Shown here: one piece after another, positions 18,341 through 27,500 of the stretch
How the letters are laid out: every line of letters starts with the position of its first letter
How positions within the stretch are numbered: the stretch's first letter is position 1
From: Clostridium sp. MSJ-8
Lineage (GTDB): Bacteria > Bacillota > Clostridia > Clostridiales > Clostridiaceae
Direction of reading: 5' to 3'
NCBI RefSeq assembly: GCF_018918325.1
Contig: NZ_JAHLQH010000029.1
Location: 56,737 to 120,736 of the forward strand
Length of the DNA stretch: 64,000 bases
Program-made: the position numbers and the translations under genes
The notes under the pieces: model-generated
What the model was told of the DNA's origin: nothing
Seen by the model: only the letters and a program-made list of their open reading frames with translations
Database searches by the model: none

Positions 18341-18402
18341 AAGAAAAAAGGAGCCAATACTTAAATAGTATAGACTCCCTTGTCTCTTCACATTGTTAAC
18401 TT
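18341..18402 (-). ncRNA. Candidate ~60-nt small RNA with its own promoter and terminator
   Basis: The minus strand has TTGACA (18438-18433), an 18-base spacer and TATACT (18414-18409), a near-consensus promoter. Transcription from about 18402 would meet a hairpin at 18378-18350 (GGAG/CTCC with ATACT/AGTAT) followed by a TTTTTTCTTTT tract. The unit would be about 60 nt. It carries no start codon with a ribosome binding site. The alternative is an attenuated leader, but a second terminator (18240-18292) and a separate promoter stand before the next gene. Confidence 0.4.
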
Positions 18403-18408
18403 AATGTT

Positions 18409-18438
18409 AGTATAGCATAATTATAAATATTATGTCAA
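18409..18438 (-). promoter_or_regulatory. Orphan near-consensus promoter facing left
   Basis: TTGACA-N18-TATACT on the minus strand, with no coding sequence directly downstream. It drives the candidate small RNA at 18341-18402. Confidence 0.55.
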
Positions 18439-18455
18439 TCGTTTCAAATATTTTT

Positions 18456-18485
18456 TTGGCAAACAAGATATTTTCATAGTATAAT
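18456..18485 (+). promoter_or_regulatory. Promoter of the ClC channel gene
   Basis: TTGGCA (18456-18461), an 18-base spacer and TATAAT (18480-18485). The expected transcript start near 18492 leaves only about 12 bases of leader before TTG 18504, so no riboswitch can precede the gene. Confidence 0.65.
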
Positions 18486-18503
18486 GTATGAGGGTGATTA
18501 ACA

Positions 18504-20057
18504 TTGGAAAAAAATTTACAATACATAACTGGAGATGAAACACGAAAATTAAAATTAATAATGAAATCTTTAATTGTCGGAATTTGCACCTCTATAGTAA
18601 CTATTATATATAGGTTTTCTCTTATATATGCTGAAAAAGGTTCATTTTACATTTATAAATTTGTAAAAGATAACCCAAGATATATAATAATCCTATTTAT
18701 CTTCCTCGCTCTACTAGGCTATATAGTTGGAAAAATAATCGAAAAAGAACCTTATAGTAGCGGTAGTGGTATTCCTCAAGTAAAAGCTTTTATGGGGGGA
18801 TATTTAAAAAACAGACCTATAAAGACTATCATAAACAAAATAATAGGTGGTTCTTTGTCTATATTATCAGGTTTATCCTTAGGTCGTGAAGGCCCTTCAG
18901 TTCAACTTGGTGCTTGTACTGGAGATTATTTAAGCAAAAAATTTAAAAGTAGTAGATTTGAGAGAAGATTACTCATGAGTAGTGGCGCAAGTGCTGGATT
19001 ATCTGCTGCATTTAATGCCCCACTTGCTGGTGTCATATTTTCACTTGAAGAAATTTATAAATATTTTTCTCCTTTAGTGTTAATATCAACTATTGTTGCA
19101 GCTGTAAGTTCTGATTTTATATCAAAAGAAGTATTTGGATTAAATCCTGTATTTTCATTTAATGATTGTGCACCTATTCCACTTAATAAATATTGGGTGC
19201 TTGTTATTCTTGGTTTATTATGTGGTTTCTTCGGTGCAATTTATAACAAAACAATTGATATTTGTCAAAAACTATACGGAAAAATAAAACTAAAACCTTC
19301 TATTAGAATGATTCCTGTATTTTGGATTTCAGGGATTATAGGACTAACTATTCCTACTATATTATGTGGAGGTCATAGGTTACTTGAAGAATATACCTTA
19401 TCTAAAGGAATTCTTATTTTAATAGTTTTAGTAGCTTTTAAATTTATATTTTCTATATTTAGTTTTGGTTCTGGTGCTCCAGGGGGAATATTCTTTCCAC
19501 TACTTATAATAGGAAGTGGCATAGGTGCCATATTTGGTTCTATATGTATAAAATATCTTAATATTGATCCAATATACTTTAACAACTTTATCATACTAGC
19601 AATGGCAGGATACTTTACAGCAATTGTAAAAGCACCTATTACAGGTATAATACTTATTACTGAAATGACTAGTTCATTAAGTCATCTATTATCCTTAACC
19701 ATTGTTTCAATATTAGCTTATATTGTATCATATGCAATGAAAACTACACCAATATATGATGATCTTTTAGATAATCTGTTGAAGAAAAACAATTTAGAAG
19801 ATTATCATGTAAATAGCAATAAAAAAATTATTATTAATTCAGTAGTACATTATGGTTCAAAGGCTGAAAATATTTTAATAAAAGATATGGGCCTTCCTGA
19901 TGATACTTTAATAGTATCTATTAACAGAGGTGATAAAACAATTCTTCCAAAAGGCAACACACTAGTTAAAGCTGGAGACACAATTATGGTAATAACTGAT
20001 CTTAAGAATGAATGGAGAACACGTAATTATATAGAAGACCTTACTGCAATTGAATAA
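18504..20057 (+). CDS. ClC-family chloride channel/transporter with C-terminal RCK_C domain
   Basis: Membrane antiporter or channel for chloride or a related anion. Ion-pathway signatures are present: GSGIPQVKAF, GREGPSVQLGA with the gating glutamate, and GSGAPGGIFFP. The ten or more hydrophobic helices occupy residues ~20-420. From ~440 a TrkA-C/RCK_C domain follows (ILIKDMGLPDDTLIVSINRGDKTILPKGNTLVKAGDTIMVI), a cytosolic ligand-sensing module also seen in other Firmicute ClC proteins. The start is TTG 18504 after GAGGGTGAT. The gating Glu suggests an ordinary Cl-type ClC rather than a fluoride-specific one. Monocistronic. Confidence 0.9.
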   Translation: MEKNLQYITGDETRKLKLIMKSLIVGICTSIVTIIYRFSLIYAEKGSFYIYKFVKDNPRYIIILFIFLALLGYIVGKIIEKEPYSSGSGIPQVKAFMGGYLKNRPIKTIINKIIGGSLSILSGLSLGREGPSVQLGACTGDYLSKKFKSSRFERRLLMSSGASAGLSAAFNAPLAGVIFSLEEIYKYFSPLVLISTIVAAVSSDFISKEVFGLNPVFSFNDCAPIPLNKYWVLVILGLLCGFFGAIYNKTIDICQKLYGKIKLKPSIRMIPVFWISGIIGLTIPTILCGGHRLLEEYTLSKGILILIVLVAFKFIFSIFSFGSGAPGGIFFPLLIIGSGIGAIFGSICIKYLNIDPIYFNNFIILAMAGYFTAIVKAPITGIILITEMTSSLSHLLSLTIVSILAYIVSYAMKTTPIYDDLLDNLLKKNNLEDYHVNSNKKIIINSVVHYGSKAENILIKDMGLPDDTLIVSINRGDKTILPKGNTLVKAGDTIMVITDLKNEWRTRNYIEDLTAIE

Positions 20058-20082
20058 TTATATTTAAATAAAAATCTCAAAC

Positions 20083-20146
20083 AAAAAAGTTAGCTAAATG
20101 TTGTAGCTGCATAACCTTTTTCAAGTTTACAACATTTAGCTAACTT
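20083..20146 (-). repeat. Dispersed hairpin repeat acting as phoU terminator
   Basis: Perfect 19-bp arms AAGTTAGCTAAATGTTGTA (20087-20105) and its reverse complement (20128-20146), with six T residues after the stem on the minus strand. It lies between the convergent ClC gene and phoU. The core word GCTAAATGTTGTA recurs in the terminator at 4701-4778, which marks it as a repeated genomic element as well as a terminator. Confidence 0.75.
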
Positions 20147-20182
20147 AATTCTTATATATTTATAAAGTCAAAATGTATTATG

Positions 20183-20839
20183 TTATTTATTTTGGTAATC
20201 TTTATGCACTCCTTTTATTGCATACATAGCCCATTCTGCAATATTAGTTGCATGATCACCTATTCTTTCGAAATATTTTGCTATCATTAATAAATCAGTT
20301 GCTTGCTCACCATTATCAGGATTTTCATGAATTAAATTAATTAATTCTTTTTTTACACTTGAAAACAAATCATCAACAACATCATCTTGAGCAATTACAC
20401 TTTCACATAATTCAACATCTCTAACTATAAATGCATTTATGCTGTTAACTACCATTACTGATGTTTCTTTAGCCATTTGCTTAATATGATCTAATTTTTT
20501 GATATATTTTTCATTAGTCAATAATAAAACTATCTCTGCAATATCTGATGCTTGATCACCTATTCTCTCCATATCAGTTATCATCTTAAGTATTGCTGAT
20601 ATTGTTCTAAAATCTCTTGCAACTGGTTGATTACGAAGAAGAAGTTTTAAACACAAGTTTTCAATATCCTTTTCTTGATGATCTATTTCTGCATCAAACT
20701 CTATAGTTTTTTGTGCTATTTCCGCATCTTGATTAACCATAGAACTTATAGCCATTTCTATAGCTTTTTCTATCAAGTTACCCATTTCTACCAATTCATC
20801 ATTTAATTGTTCTAGCTTTCTATCAAAATCGTTACCCAT
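20183..20839 (-). CDS. phoU: Phosphate transport regulator PhoU
   Basis: Cytoplasmic metal-binding protein that damps PstSCAB uptake and relays phosphate status to the PhoR-type kinase. Its 218 residues form two three-helix bundles with the characteristic repeats KMITDMERIGDQASDIAEI (~90-108) and KYFERIGDHATNIAEW (~185-200), whose E/D-x-x-x-D residues bind metal. It is the last gene of pstSCAB-phoU, one base after pstB. GGGAGG precedes ATG 20839. Confidence 0.97.
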   Translation of the reverse strand: MGNDFDRKLEQLNDELVEMGNLIEKAIEMAISSMVNQDAEIAQKTIEFDAEIDHQEKDIENLCLKLLLRNQPVARDFRTISAILKMITDMERIGDQASDIAEIVLLLTNEKYIKKLDHIKQMAKETSVMVVNSINAFIVRDVELCESVIAQDDVVDDLFSSVKKELINLIHENPDNGEQATDLLMIAKYFERIGDHATNIAEWAMYAIKGVHKDYQNK

Positions 20840-20840
20840 T

Positions 20841-21596
20841 TTAGCCGAACCTCCCTGTTATATAATCCTCTGTTCTCTTATCTCTAGGCATAGAGAACAT
20901 GTCTCCAGTTTTTCCATATTCAATAACTTCACCTAATAAGAAAAATGCTGTTTTATCAGATATTCTTGTTGCTTGTTGCATATTGTGAGTTACCATTATT
21001 ATTGTATAGTCTTTTTTTAGTTCCATAACTAAATCCTCTATTTTAGATGTAGATATTGGATCTAATGCTGATGTAGGTTCATCCATAAGAATTACTTCAG
21101 GAGAAACTGCAAGAGCTCTTGCTATACATAACCTTTGTTGTTGTCCACCAGACATACCTAAGGCAGACTTTTTAAGTCTATCTTTAACTTCATCCCATAT
21201 AGCTGCTTGCTTTAATGATTTTTCTACAATTTCATCTAATGCAGCTTTTGAACGAATTCCATGTGTACGTGGTCCATATGCTATATTATCATATATGCTC
21301 ATAGGAAATGGATTAGGATTTTGGAATACCATTCCAACTCTCTTTCTTAAATTATTAACATCCATATCTCCATATATATCTTCACCATCTAGTTTTAAAC
21401 TACCAGTTATTTTACAACCTTCTACTAAATCGTTCATACGATTTAAAGATTTTAAAAATGTTGATTTTCCACAACCTGATGGTCCTATAAATGCTGTTAT
21501 TTCATTTTCTTCTAGCTTTAGATTTATATTTTTTAGTGCATGAAAATCACCGTAATACAAATCCATTTTTTCAATATCAAATTTCGTACTCATCAT
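20841..21596 (-). CDS. pstB: Phosphate ABC transporter ATP-binding protein PstB
   Basis: Energises phosphate import. Walker [10 protein letters not shown], signature MSGGQQQR, Walker [13 protein letters not shown] and switch VTHNMQQA are all present. PstB-specific features include [30 protein letters not shown] and the RKRVGM context. 251 residues, normal length. Either of two adjacent ATGs may start it. It sits 18 bases after pstA. Confidence 0.97.
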   Translation of the reverse strand: MMSTKFDIEKMDLYYGDFHALKNINLKLEENEITAFIGPSGCGKSTFLKSLNRMNDLVEGCKITGSLKLDGEDIYGDMDVNNLRKRVGMVFQNPNPFPMSIYDNIAYGPRTHGIRSKAALDEIVEKSLKQAAIWDEVKDRLKKSALGMSGGQQQRLCIARALAVSPEVILMDEPTSALDPISTSKIEDLVMELKKDYTIIMVTHNMQQATRISDKTAFFLLGEVIEYGKTGDMFSMPRDKRTEDYITGRFG

Positions 21597-21614
21597 TAAT
21601 CTCCATTCTATCTT

Positions 21615-22481
21615 TTACTTTTGAGCAAATTTCTTCGCTATAAATGTTGAGATCATATTAATAAATATAACCATTACTAACAATACTACTGCTGTAGCAA
21701 ATGCTTCATTAGTGTGTAGTCCTTCTCTTGATAAACTATACATATGAACAGACAATGTTCTTACTGAAGAAAATACACTCTTTGGAACTTGTGCAAATGT
21801 TCCTGCTGTATATATAAGTGCAGCTGTTTCCCCAACAATTCTTCCTACAGCAAGTATTATTCCTGATAAAATTCCTGGAATTGCAGATGGAAGAACTACT
21901 TTAAATACAGTTCTTAATTTGCCTGCTCCAAGACCAAAACTTCCTTCTCTATAAGACTTTGGAACTGCAAGAAGAGCTTCTTCTGTTGTTCTCATTATAG
22001 ATGGAAGCACCATAATAGCTAAAGTAAATGCTCCTGCAAGCAATGAATAATCCCAATGCAGCTTAGTTACAAAGAACAACATTCCAAATAAACCAAATAC
22101 TATTGATGGTATTCCTGATAATGTTTCAGTTGTTACCCTTACTAATGAAACAATCTTATTACCTTTTTTAGCATATTCCACAAGGTATATTGCTGAAAAA
22201 ACTCCTAAAGGTGCTGCTATAATAAGTGTTAATCCTGTCATTAAAAGAGTATTTATTATTGCTGGCATCATTGATACATTATCTGAATTATATTTCCATG
22301 CAAATAAAGAAGGTTTTAAATGAGGTATACCCTTTACTAATATATAAACAATTAAAAATCCAAGTACTGCTATAGTTAAAATGGCAGCTAGATTAGTAAG
22401 TAAAAACATAATAAAAGATCCTGGTCTTCTCTTATAATCTTGTAGCTTTTGCTTAAATGTTCTAGTATTAATTGCTTCCAT
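21615..22481 (-). CDS. pstA: Phosphate ABC transporter permease PstA
   Basis: 288-residue membrane subunit with six predicted helices. The binding-protein-dependent permease loop is EALLAVPKSYREGSFGLGAGKLRTVFKVVLPSAIPGI (~170-205), and the PstA-type segment GIPSIVFGLFGMLFF precedes it. Its start is one base after the pstC stop region, so the two permease subunits are coupled. Confidence 0.96.
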   Translation of the reverse strand: MEAINTRTFKQKLQDYKRRPGSFIMFLLTNLAAILTIAVLGFLIVYILVKGIPHLKPSLFAWKYNSDNVSMMPAIINTLLMTGLTLIIAAPLGVFSAIYLVEYAKKGNKIVSLVRVTTETLSGIPSIVFGLFGMLFFVTKLHWDYSLLAGAFTLAIMVLPSIMRTTEEALLAVPKSYREGSFGLGAGKLRTVFKVVLPSAIPGILSGIILAVGRIVGETAALIYTAGTFAQVPKSVFSSVRTLSVHMYSLSREGLHTNEAFATAVVLLVMVIFINMISTFIAKKFAQK

Positions 22482-22482
22482 A

Positions 22483-23370
22483 CTAGCTCACCTTCTTTCT
22501 TTTTAATATTGAAAATGCAAAGTTAATTATTAAAATGAATACAAAAAGTACAACACCATTTGCTATAAGTGCTTCTCTATGAAGATCTGTTGCATATCCC
22601 ATTTCTATAACTATATTTGAAGTTAATGTTCTAACTCCTTCTAATATACCTTTTGGCATTCTAGCTTGGTTACCAGCAACCATTATAACTGCCATTGTTT
22701 CTCCTATTGCACGACCTATTCCCAAAATAACTCCTGCAAGTATTCCTGATTTAGCAGCAGGAAGTACTGTTAAGAAAACACTTCTCTCGTGAGTTGCTCC
22801 TAATGCTAAAGCACCTTCATAATACTTATTAGGTACGGCTCTTATAGCTGCTTCTGAAACACTAGTTACTGTAGGTAATATCATAATTCCTAACAATATA
22901 GAGGCTGTAAGCATACTATTTCCATTGCCTCCAAATAAATTTCTTGTCATTGGAACTAATACACATAACCCAAAGAAACCATATACTACAGAAGGTATAC
23001 CTGCTAATAAATCAATTCCTGGTTTAATTATCTTGTATACTTTATCTGAACAGAATTTTGCCATAAATACTGCTGTTAATATTCCTATAGGTACTCCTAT
23101 TAATATAGCTCCTGCTGTAACATATATACTACCCATAATCATTGGTAATACTCCAAACTTATTGTTCGAAGGTCTCCAAAGTTCACCAAATGTAAAATTA
23201 CCAAATCCTATTTTCTTTATAGCTGGGATACCATTAGCAAAAAGGAAAACACATATTAACACAACAGCCACAATGGATATACATGCTGCCAGAAGAAAAA
23301 GCATTTCCATTGCTTTTTCTTTTATGGCATTTTTATTTCTTGAAGTTCCTTTTATTTTACGTCCTTCCAA
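22483..23370 (-). CDS. pstC: Phosphate ABC transporter permease PstC
   Basis: 295-residue partner permease of PstA with six predicted helices. Typical PstC blocks: GIPSVVYGFFGLCVLVP and EAAIRAVPNKYYEGALALGATHERSVFLTVLPAAKSGI. The start is TTG 23370 with GGTGG eight bases upstream, overlapping the end of pstS by 19 bases; the first in-frame ATG is internal and lacks a ribosome binding site. Confidence 0.95.
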   Translation of the reverse strand: MEGRKIKGTSRNKNAIKEKAMEMLFLLAACISIVAVVLICVFLFANGIPAIKKIGFGNFTFGELWRPSNNKFGVLPMIMGSIYVTAGAILIGVPIGILTAVFMAKFCSDKVYKIIKPGIDLLAGIPSVVYGFFGLCVLVPMTRNLFGGNGNSMLTASILLGIMILPTVTSVSEAAIRAVPNKYYEGALALGATHERSVFLTVLPAAKSGILAGVILGIGRAIGETMAVIMVAGNQARMPKGILEGVRTLTSNIVIEMGYATDLHREALIANGVVLFVFILIINFAFSILKRKKVS

Positions 23371-24197
23371 CTTGTAACACCACCTGTATATATTTCTTTA
23401 ACGTTATCTGATGTAATATCTGATAATTCATTTTTATTATTTACAATTACTGCTATACCATCCATTGCAATTGTAGTACTCTTTAATCCTTCGCTTGTTT
23501 CACTATCTTTAAGATCTCTTGAAGCCATTCCAATATCACAAGTTCCATCTATTGCAGCTGTCATACCTGTAGTTGAGTCACTTTCTTGAATTTCTATAGT
23601 TGCACCAGTATTTACTTTTTCATATGCTTCTTTTAATTTTTCCATAACTGGTGTTACTGAAGAAGAACCAGCAACTACTATCTTACCTTTTGCTCCATTA
23701 CTCTTGAAAGAGCCATCAGAAACTGTTATATAACCAGCATCACTTATTACTTTTTGTCCATCATCACTCATTATATAATCTATAAAATCTTGAGCTACTT
23801 CACTTACATCATCTTTTGTTGCTATATTAAACGGTCTTGATATTTTATAAGTACCATTTTCAATATTTTCTGCTGTAGCTTCAACTCCATCTATTGAAAG
23901 TGCTTTTACTGAATCATTTAATGAACCAAGTGATACATATCCTATTGCAGATTCATCACCTTTTACTGTAGTCATCATAATTTCTGTATTATTTGTTATA
24001 ATTGCATCTTCAGTTGTTTTATCAACTTTTTCGCCATTTTCTTCTTCTTCAACTCCAAATAATTCAACAAATGCACCTCTTGTACCTGAACCATCTTCTC
24101 TAGATACAACTGTTATAGAATCTGATCCAGATCCACATCCTGCTATGCATCCTCCTACTAATAAACAACTTAATAACATACTTAATTTCTTTTTCAT
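23352..24197 (-). CDS. pstS: Phosphate-binding lipoprotein PstS with permuted half order
   Basis: Extracytoplasmic phosphate receptor. The signal peptide MKKKLSMLLSCLLVGGCIAGCG has a lipobox. The order of the two halves is unusual. Residues ~25-165 contain VVSREDGSGTRGAFVELFG, AIGYVSLGSL and RPFNIATK, blocks normally in the C-terminal part of PstS. Residues ~170-281 contain IVVAGSSSVTPVMEKLKEAY, GMASRDLK and VKEIYTGGVTSWKDV, normally N-terminal. The protein is therefore circularly permuted relative to classic PstS, a variant I believe is frequent in some clostridial lineages. GGAGGAAG sets ATG 24197. It is first in the operon, with Pho-type repeats upstream. Confidence 0.92.
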   Translation of the reverse strand: MKKKLSMLLSCLLVGGCIAGCGSGSDSITVVSREDGSGTRGAFVELFGVEEEENGEKVDKTTEDAIITNNTEIMMTTVKGDESAIGYVSLGSLNDSVKALSIDGVEATAENIENGTYKISRPFNIATKDDVSEVAQDFIDYIMSDDGQKVISDAGYITVSDGSFKSNGAKGKIVVAGSSSVTPVMEKLKEAYEKVNTGATIEIQESDSTTGMTAAIDGTCDIGMASRDLKDSETSEGLKSTTIAMDGIAVIVNNKNELSDITSDNVKEIYTGGVTSWKDVK

Positions 24198-24342
24198 ATT
24201 CTTCCTCCATCCCACTGATATTAAATCAGTGAATCATTATTATTTGTTTTTTCACTTCATATTCTCTATGTTGAACTGAAGTTGTTGTTTTCTAAGTACA
24301 AGATTATTATATGAACCTTGAGTAAAATCTATATTATGGCTA

Positions 24343-24359
24343 TGTTAAAGTAATGTTAA
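24343..24359 (-). promoter_or_regulatory. Pho box (PhoP/PhoB-type repeats) upstream of pstS
   Basis: On the minus strand two TTAACA hexamers (24359-24354 and 24348-24343) are separated by 5 bases, the 11-bp period of PhoP direct repeats. An AT-rich -10-like stretch (CATAATATAGA) follows. In the Bacillus PhoP system, TT-rich A-A-C-A repeats of this spacing bind phosphorylated regulator. The interval 24216-24530 holds only this site and the terminator at 24462-24517. Confidence 0.65.
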
Positions 24360-24461
24360 AAAGAAACATAAACTAGTTCAAAAAAATAAAAGACCTTATA
24401 GTAAGAATAAATCAAAACTATAGAATATATATTTTTGAGATAGAATAATTGATTTATATAA

Positions 24462-24517
24462 AAAAATAGGGTTGTCGCTAGCAGTTTTTAACTGCTAATA
24501 CGACAGCCCCTTGTCTT
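24462..24517 (-). terminator. Terminator of the large phosphoesterase gene
   Basis: A long stem (GGGTTGTCG / CGACAGCCC at 24469-24477 and 24501-24509, then AGCAGTT / AACTGCT) lies 13 bases beyond the stop at 24531. T-tracts on both sides make it usable in either direction. Confidence 0.8.
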
Positions 24518-24530
24518 TTTTTATTCTTGA

Positions 24531-27500
24531 TTATTCTATTTCTACAATAGTTTCTCTAGATATTATATTTCCATTGCTATCCTTTGCTGTGTATTTAACT
24601 GTATAAGTTCCAGATTCTGATAGCTTAACTCTTGCTTCTGTTTTAGATGAATATCCTCTTAAATATTGAGTATTACCATCTTTTATAACTTCGAACTTAT
24701 ATCTTACATTATCATATGATGAAGTAGCCTTAGCATTTAACTTTAATACCTTTGTGTCATCATCTAATTCAGCATTGTATGAATCAATTGTTAAAACTTC
24801 TTTTACATTCATGATACTAGATTTTACTTTTATAGTACCTTTTTCATCTCTGACTTTATAGTATACTTTATAAGTTCCAGACTCTTCTGGAGTCCATGCT
24901 GCTGTATTCTTATCACTATAATTTTGAGTAAATACGCTCTTACCATCCTTTTGAACTACTATTCTATAATCTTTATTTCCAGAACCACCCTTTGCTTTTA
25001 ATCCAAGATTAACTACACTATCTACTCTTCCATCTTTATCAGATATTATACTAGATATCTTTAATTCTGAATTAACAACATAAGTCATGCTCTTATTAAC
25101 TAATCTACCTTTTTCATCTTTTACCTTATAATAGATCTTATATGTTCCAGCTTCTTCTGGTATCCATGTTGCTGTATTCTTATCACTATAATTTTGAACA
25201 AATACCTTCTTACCGTCTTTTGCTACAACAAATCTGTATTGTAATTCTCCCTGTCCACCTGTAGCTAATGTACTTAACTCTATAGAGTCTTTTACAACTG
25301 CATGTTTTGATTCTATACTTGTTGATATACTATCTACTGTTATATCTTTTTGAGCTACTGTAACATCTATTGGAGTACTATATAATACGTAGTTATCATC
25401 AGTTCCATCATTTAATTTAACAACTGTCTTAACCATTATAGAAGCTGTTCCTTCTTTTAATCCTACTATATTGTTATCCTTATCTATTGATATAACTCCA
25501 TTATTTTCTACTGGTATTACCTCTACATCAACATTCTTAGTTTCACCTTTATAAGTAGTTCCAATACCTTTAACATTAATTTTTTCTCCTAATGCTACAT
25601 CATAAGAGCCTTCTTCTGTTGTTACATCACTTAACCAATTAGATGCCCATTGAGAGTAATTAGTAGTTAATCCATATACACCATTTAAGAATGCTTCTTT
25701 AAATGAGCTATAATTATTATATGTCCATGGCCATACTGTCATTCCTCTATGCTTTAATTCTTCTACGATTTCTTTGTTTATACATCCATAAGATGGATTA
25801 AATGTTGAGTTCTGACTTCCTGTATTAATAAATACATTGTTTAATCCTTCTGTTACAGCTCCATTTACACCTATACCATTTAAGAAACCACATGATGCCC
25901 ATGGCATTAATTCTTGCATTCTTTGAATTTGATCCTTATTGAATGAGATTGTTACTGTGTTTTCTTCCACACCCATCTCTTCAACTAATTTCTTAAGAGC
26001 TGGAACTATCTTAGGATTAGCAGACTTTAATTCTACAAATACAACTCTATCTGTTCCTTGTGTTAATTCAAATAATTCTCTAAGTGTTGGTATCTTTGCT
26101 TCTGGATATTCAACTGGATATTGTTTATTAACATTTAATGCTTTTAATTCTGCAAGAGTATAATCTTCAACACGTCCTGTTCCATTTGTTGTTCTATCAA
26201 CAGTATCATCATGCATTATTACTAGATGATCATCTTTTGTAATATAGATATCACATTCTAGTGCTTTAGCTCCATCATCTTTAGCTATCTTATATCCTTC
26301 CATTGTATTTTCTGGTGCTTGTGATGGTGTGCCTCTATGTCCTACTATTATAGGTTCTCTTATTATAGAATTCTTATCATAAGTATTATATATAGAAACT
26401 AATTTATCAAAATCTGATGTTACTATACCATTTACTCCAGAATTGATTAGATTATATAATTCTTTATTACTATTATTATTTGCTTGACTCCATACAGATA
26501 TCAATCTAAGTTGCATATATTCAACAGCATCATTAGTTATTATGCTCGAATCTAGCAATGCAGTCTTAGCTTTACATGAATTAGTAGCCTTTATAATTTC
26601 CATCATTCTATCTTTTGTTAGTGCTTGTGTATCATTAAACTTCAATACTCCTCTTATACTTGTACAAGCTGTTCTTATAGAATTGATAATGTCTGGATTC
26701 TCAGAAATAATAGTAGCATCTATTATTTTATTTTCATTGAAATAATTTGCTAATTTTTCAGCAGCTACTGTACTATTAACTGTAATTACTGGAATTGCCT
26801 TATTCTCTAATTTGTTTATGAATTCATCTATTGTCATTAGAACTTTATTATCACTTGATACTATTTCAAGATTATCATTTACTGTTCCCATAACATTAGC
26901 AGGAGCTGTTTCATTATCTACTACTGACATATCACTTAATGAATTTACTGAGCTTACGCTAGTTGGTGCTAAGCTTATATTATTATTTATTTCTTTTACA
27001 TCAACATATCTATCTGAATCAGTTTTTGGTAATTCACTTTCTCTTAAAGTAACCTTTATATTATCATATTTCACCTTACATCCATTTGTTTGGAATCCAA
27101 TACCACCTGTTTGATATTCTGTTGCATTTGAAGTAGCTATCATTAATTTATCATTAATGTATTCCTGAACCTTATCTCCAAATACTTTTATATTGAATTT
27201 ATAAGATGTATCTCCTTTTAGTGCTTCAGTATATGAATGTGTATTCATTACATTCCATGTGTTAGATGTTGTTCTTTGAGCAAATTCAACGCCATTAGTA
27301 GCTGTTGCATTTTGTCTAACTGCCATTTGGTAATATTCATATTTTGGTTCATCTTGAATTCTATACATTATAGAACACCATCTACTACTTTCATTTGCAG
27401 ATAACATCTGAACATCTGCTGATATATCATAATTATTAAACATATATAGATAATCAGGAAGAGATACTCTTTGAACTTTTGAAGTTGCATCTAATACTAA

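Noticed and set aside
18300..18503. A fluoride riboswitch before the ClC gene
   Set aside because: The promoter leaves only about 12 bases of leader, the consensus pseudoknot elements are not found, and the channel has the gating glutamate of ordinary ClC proteins.
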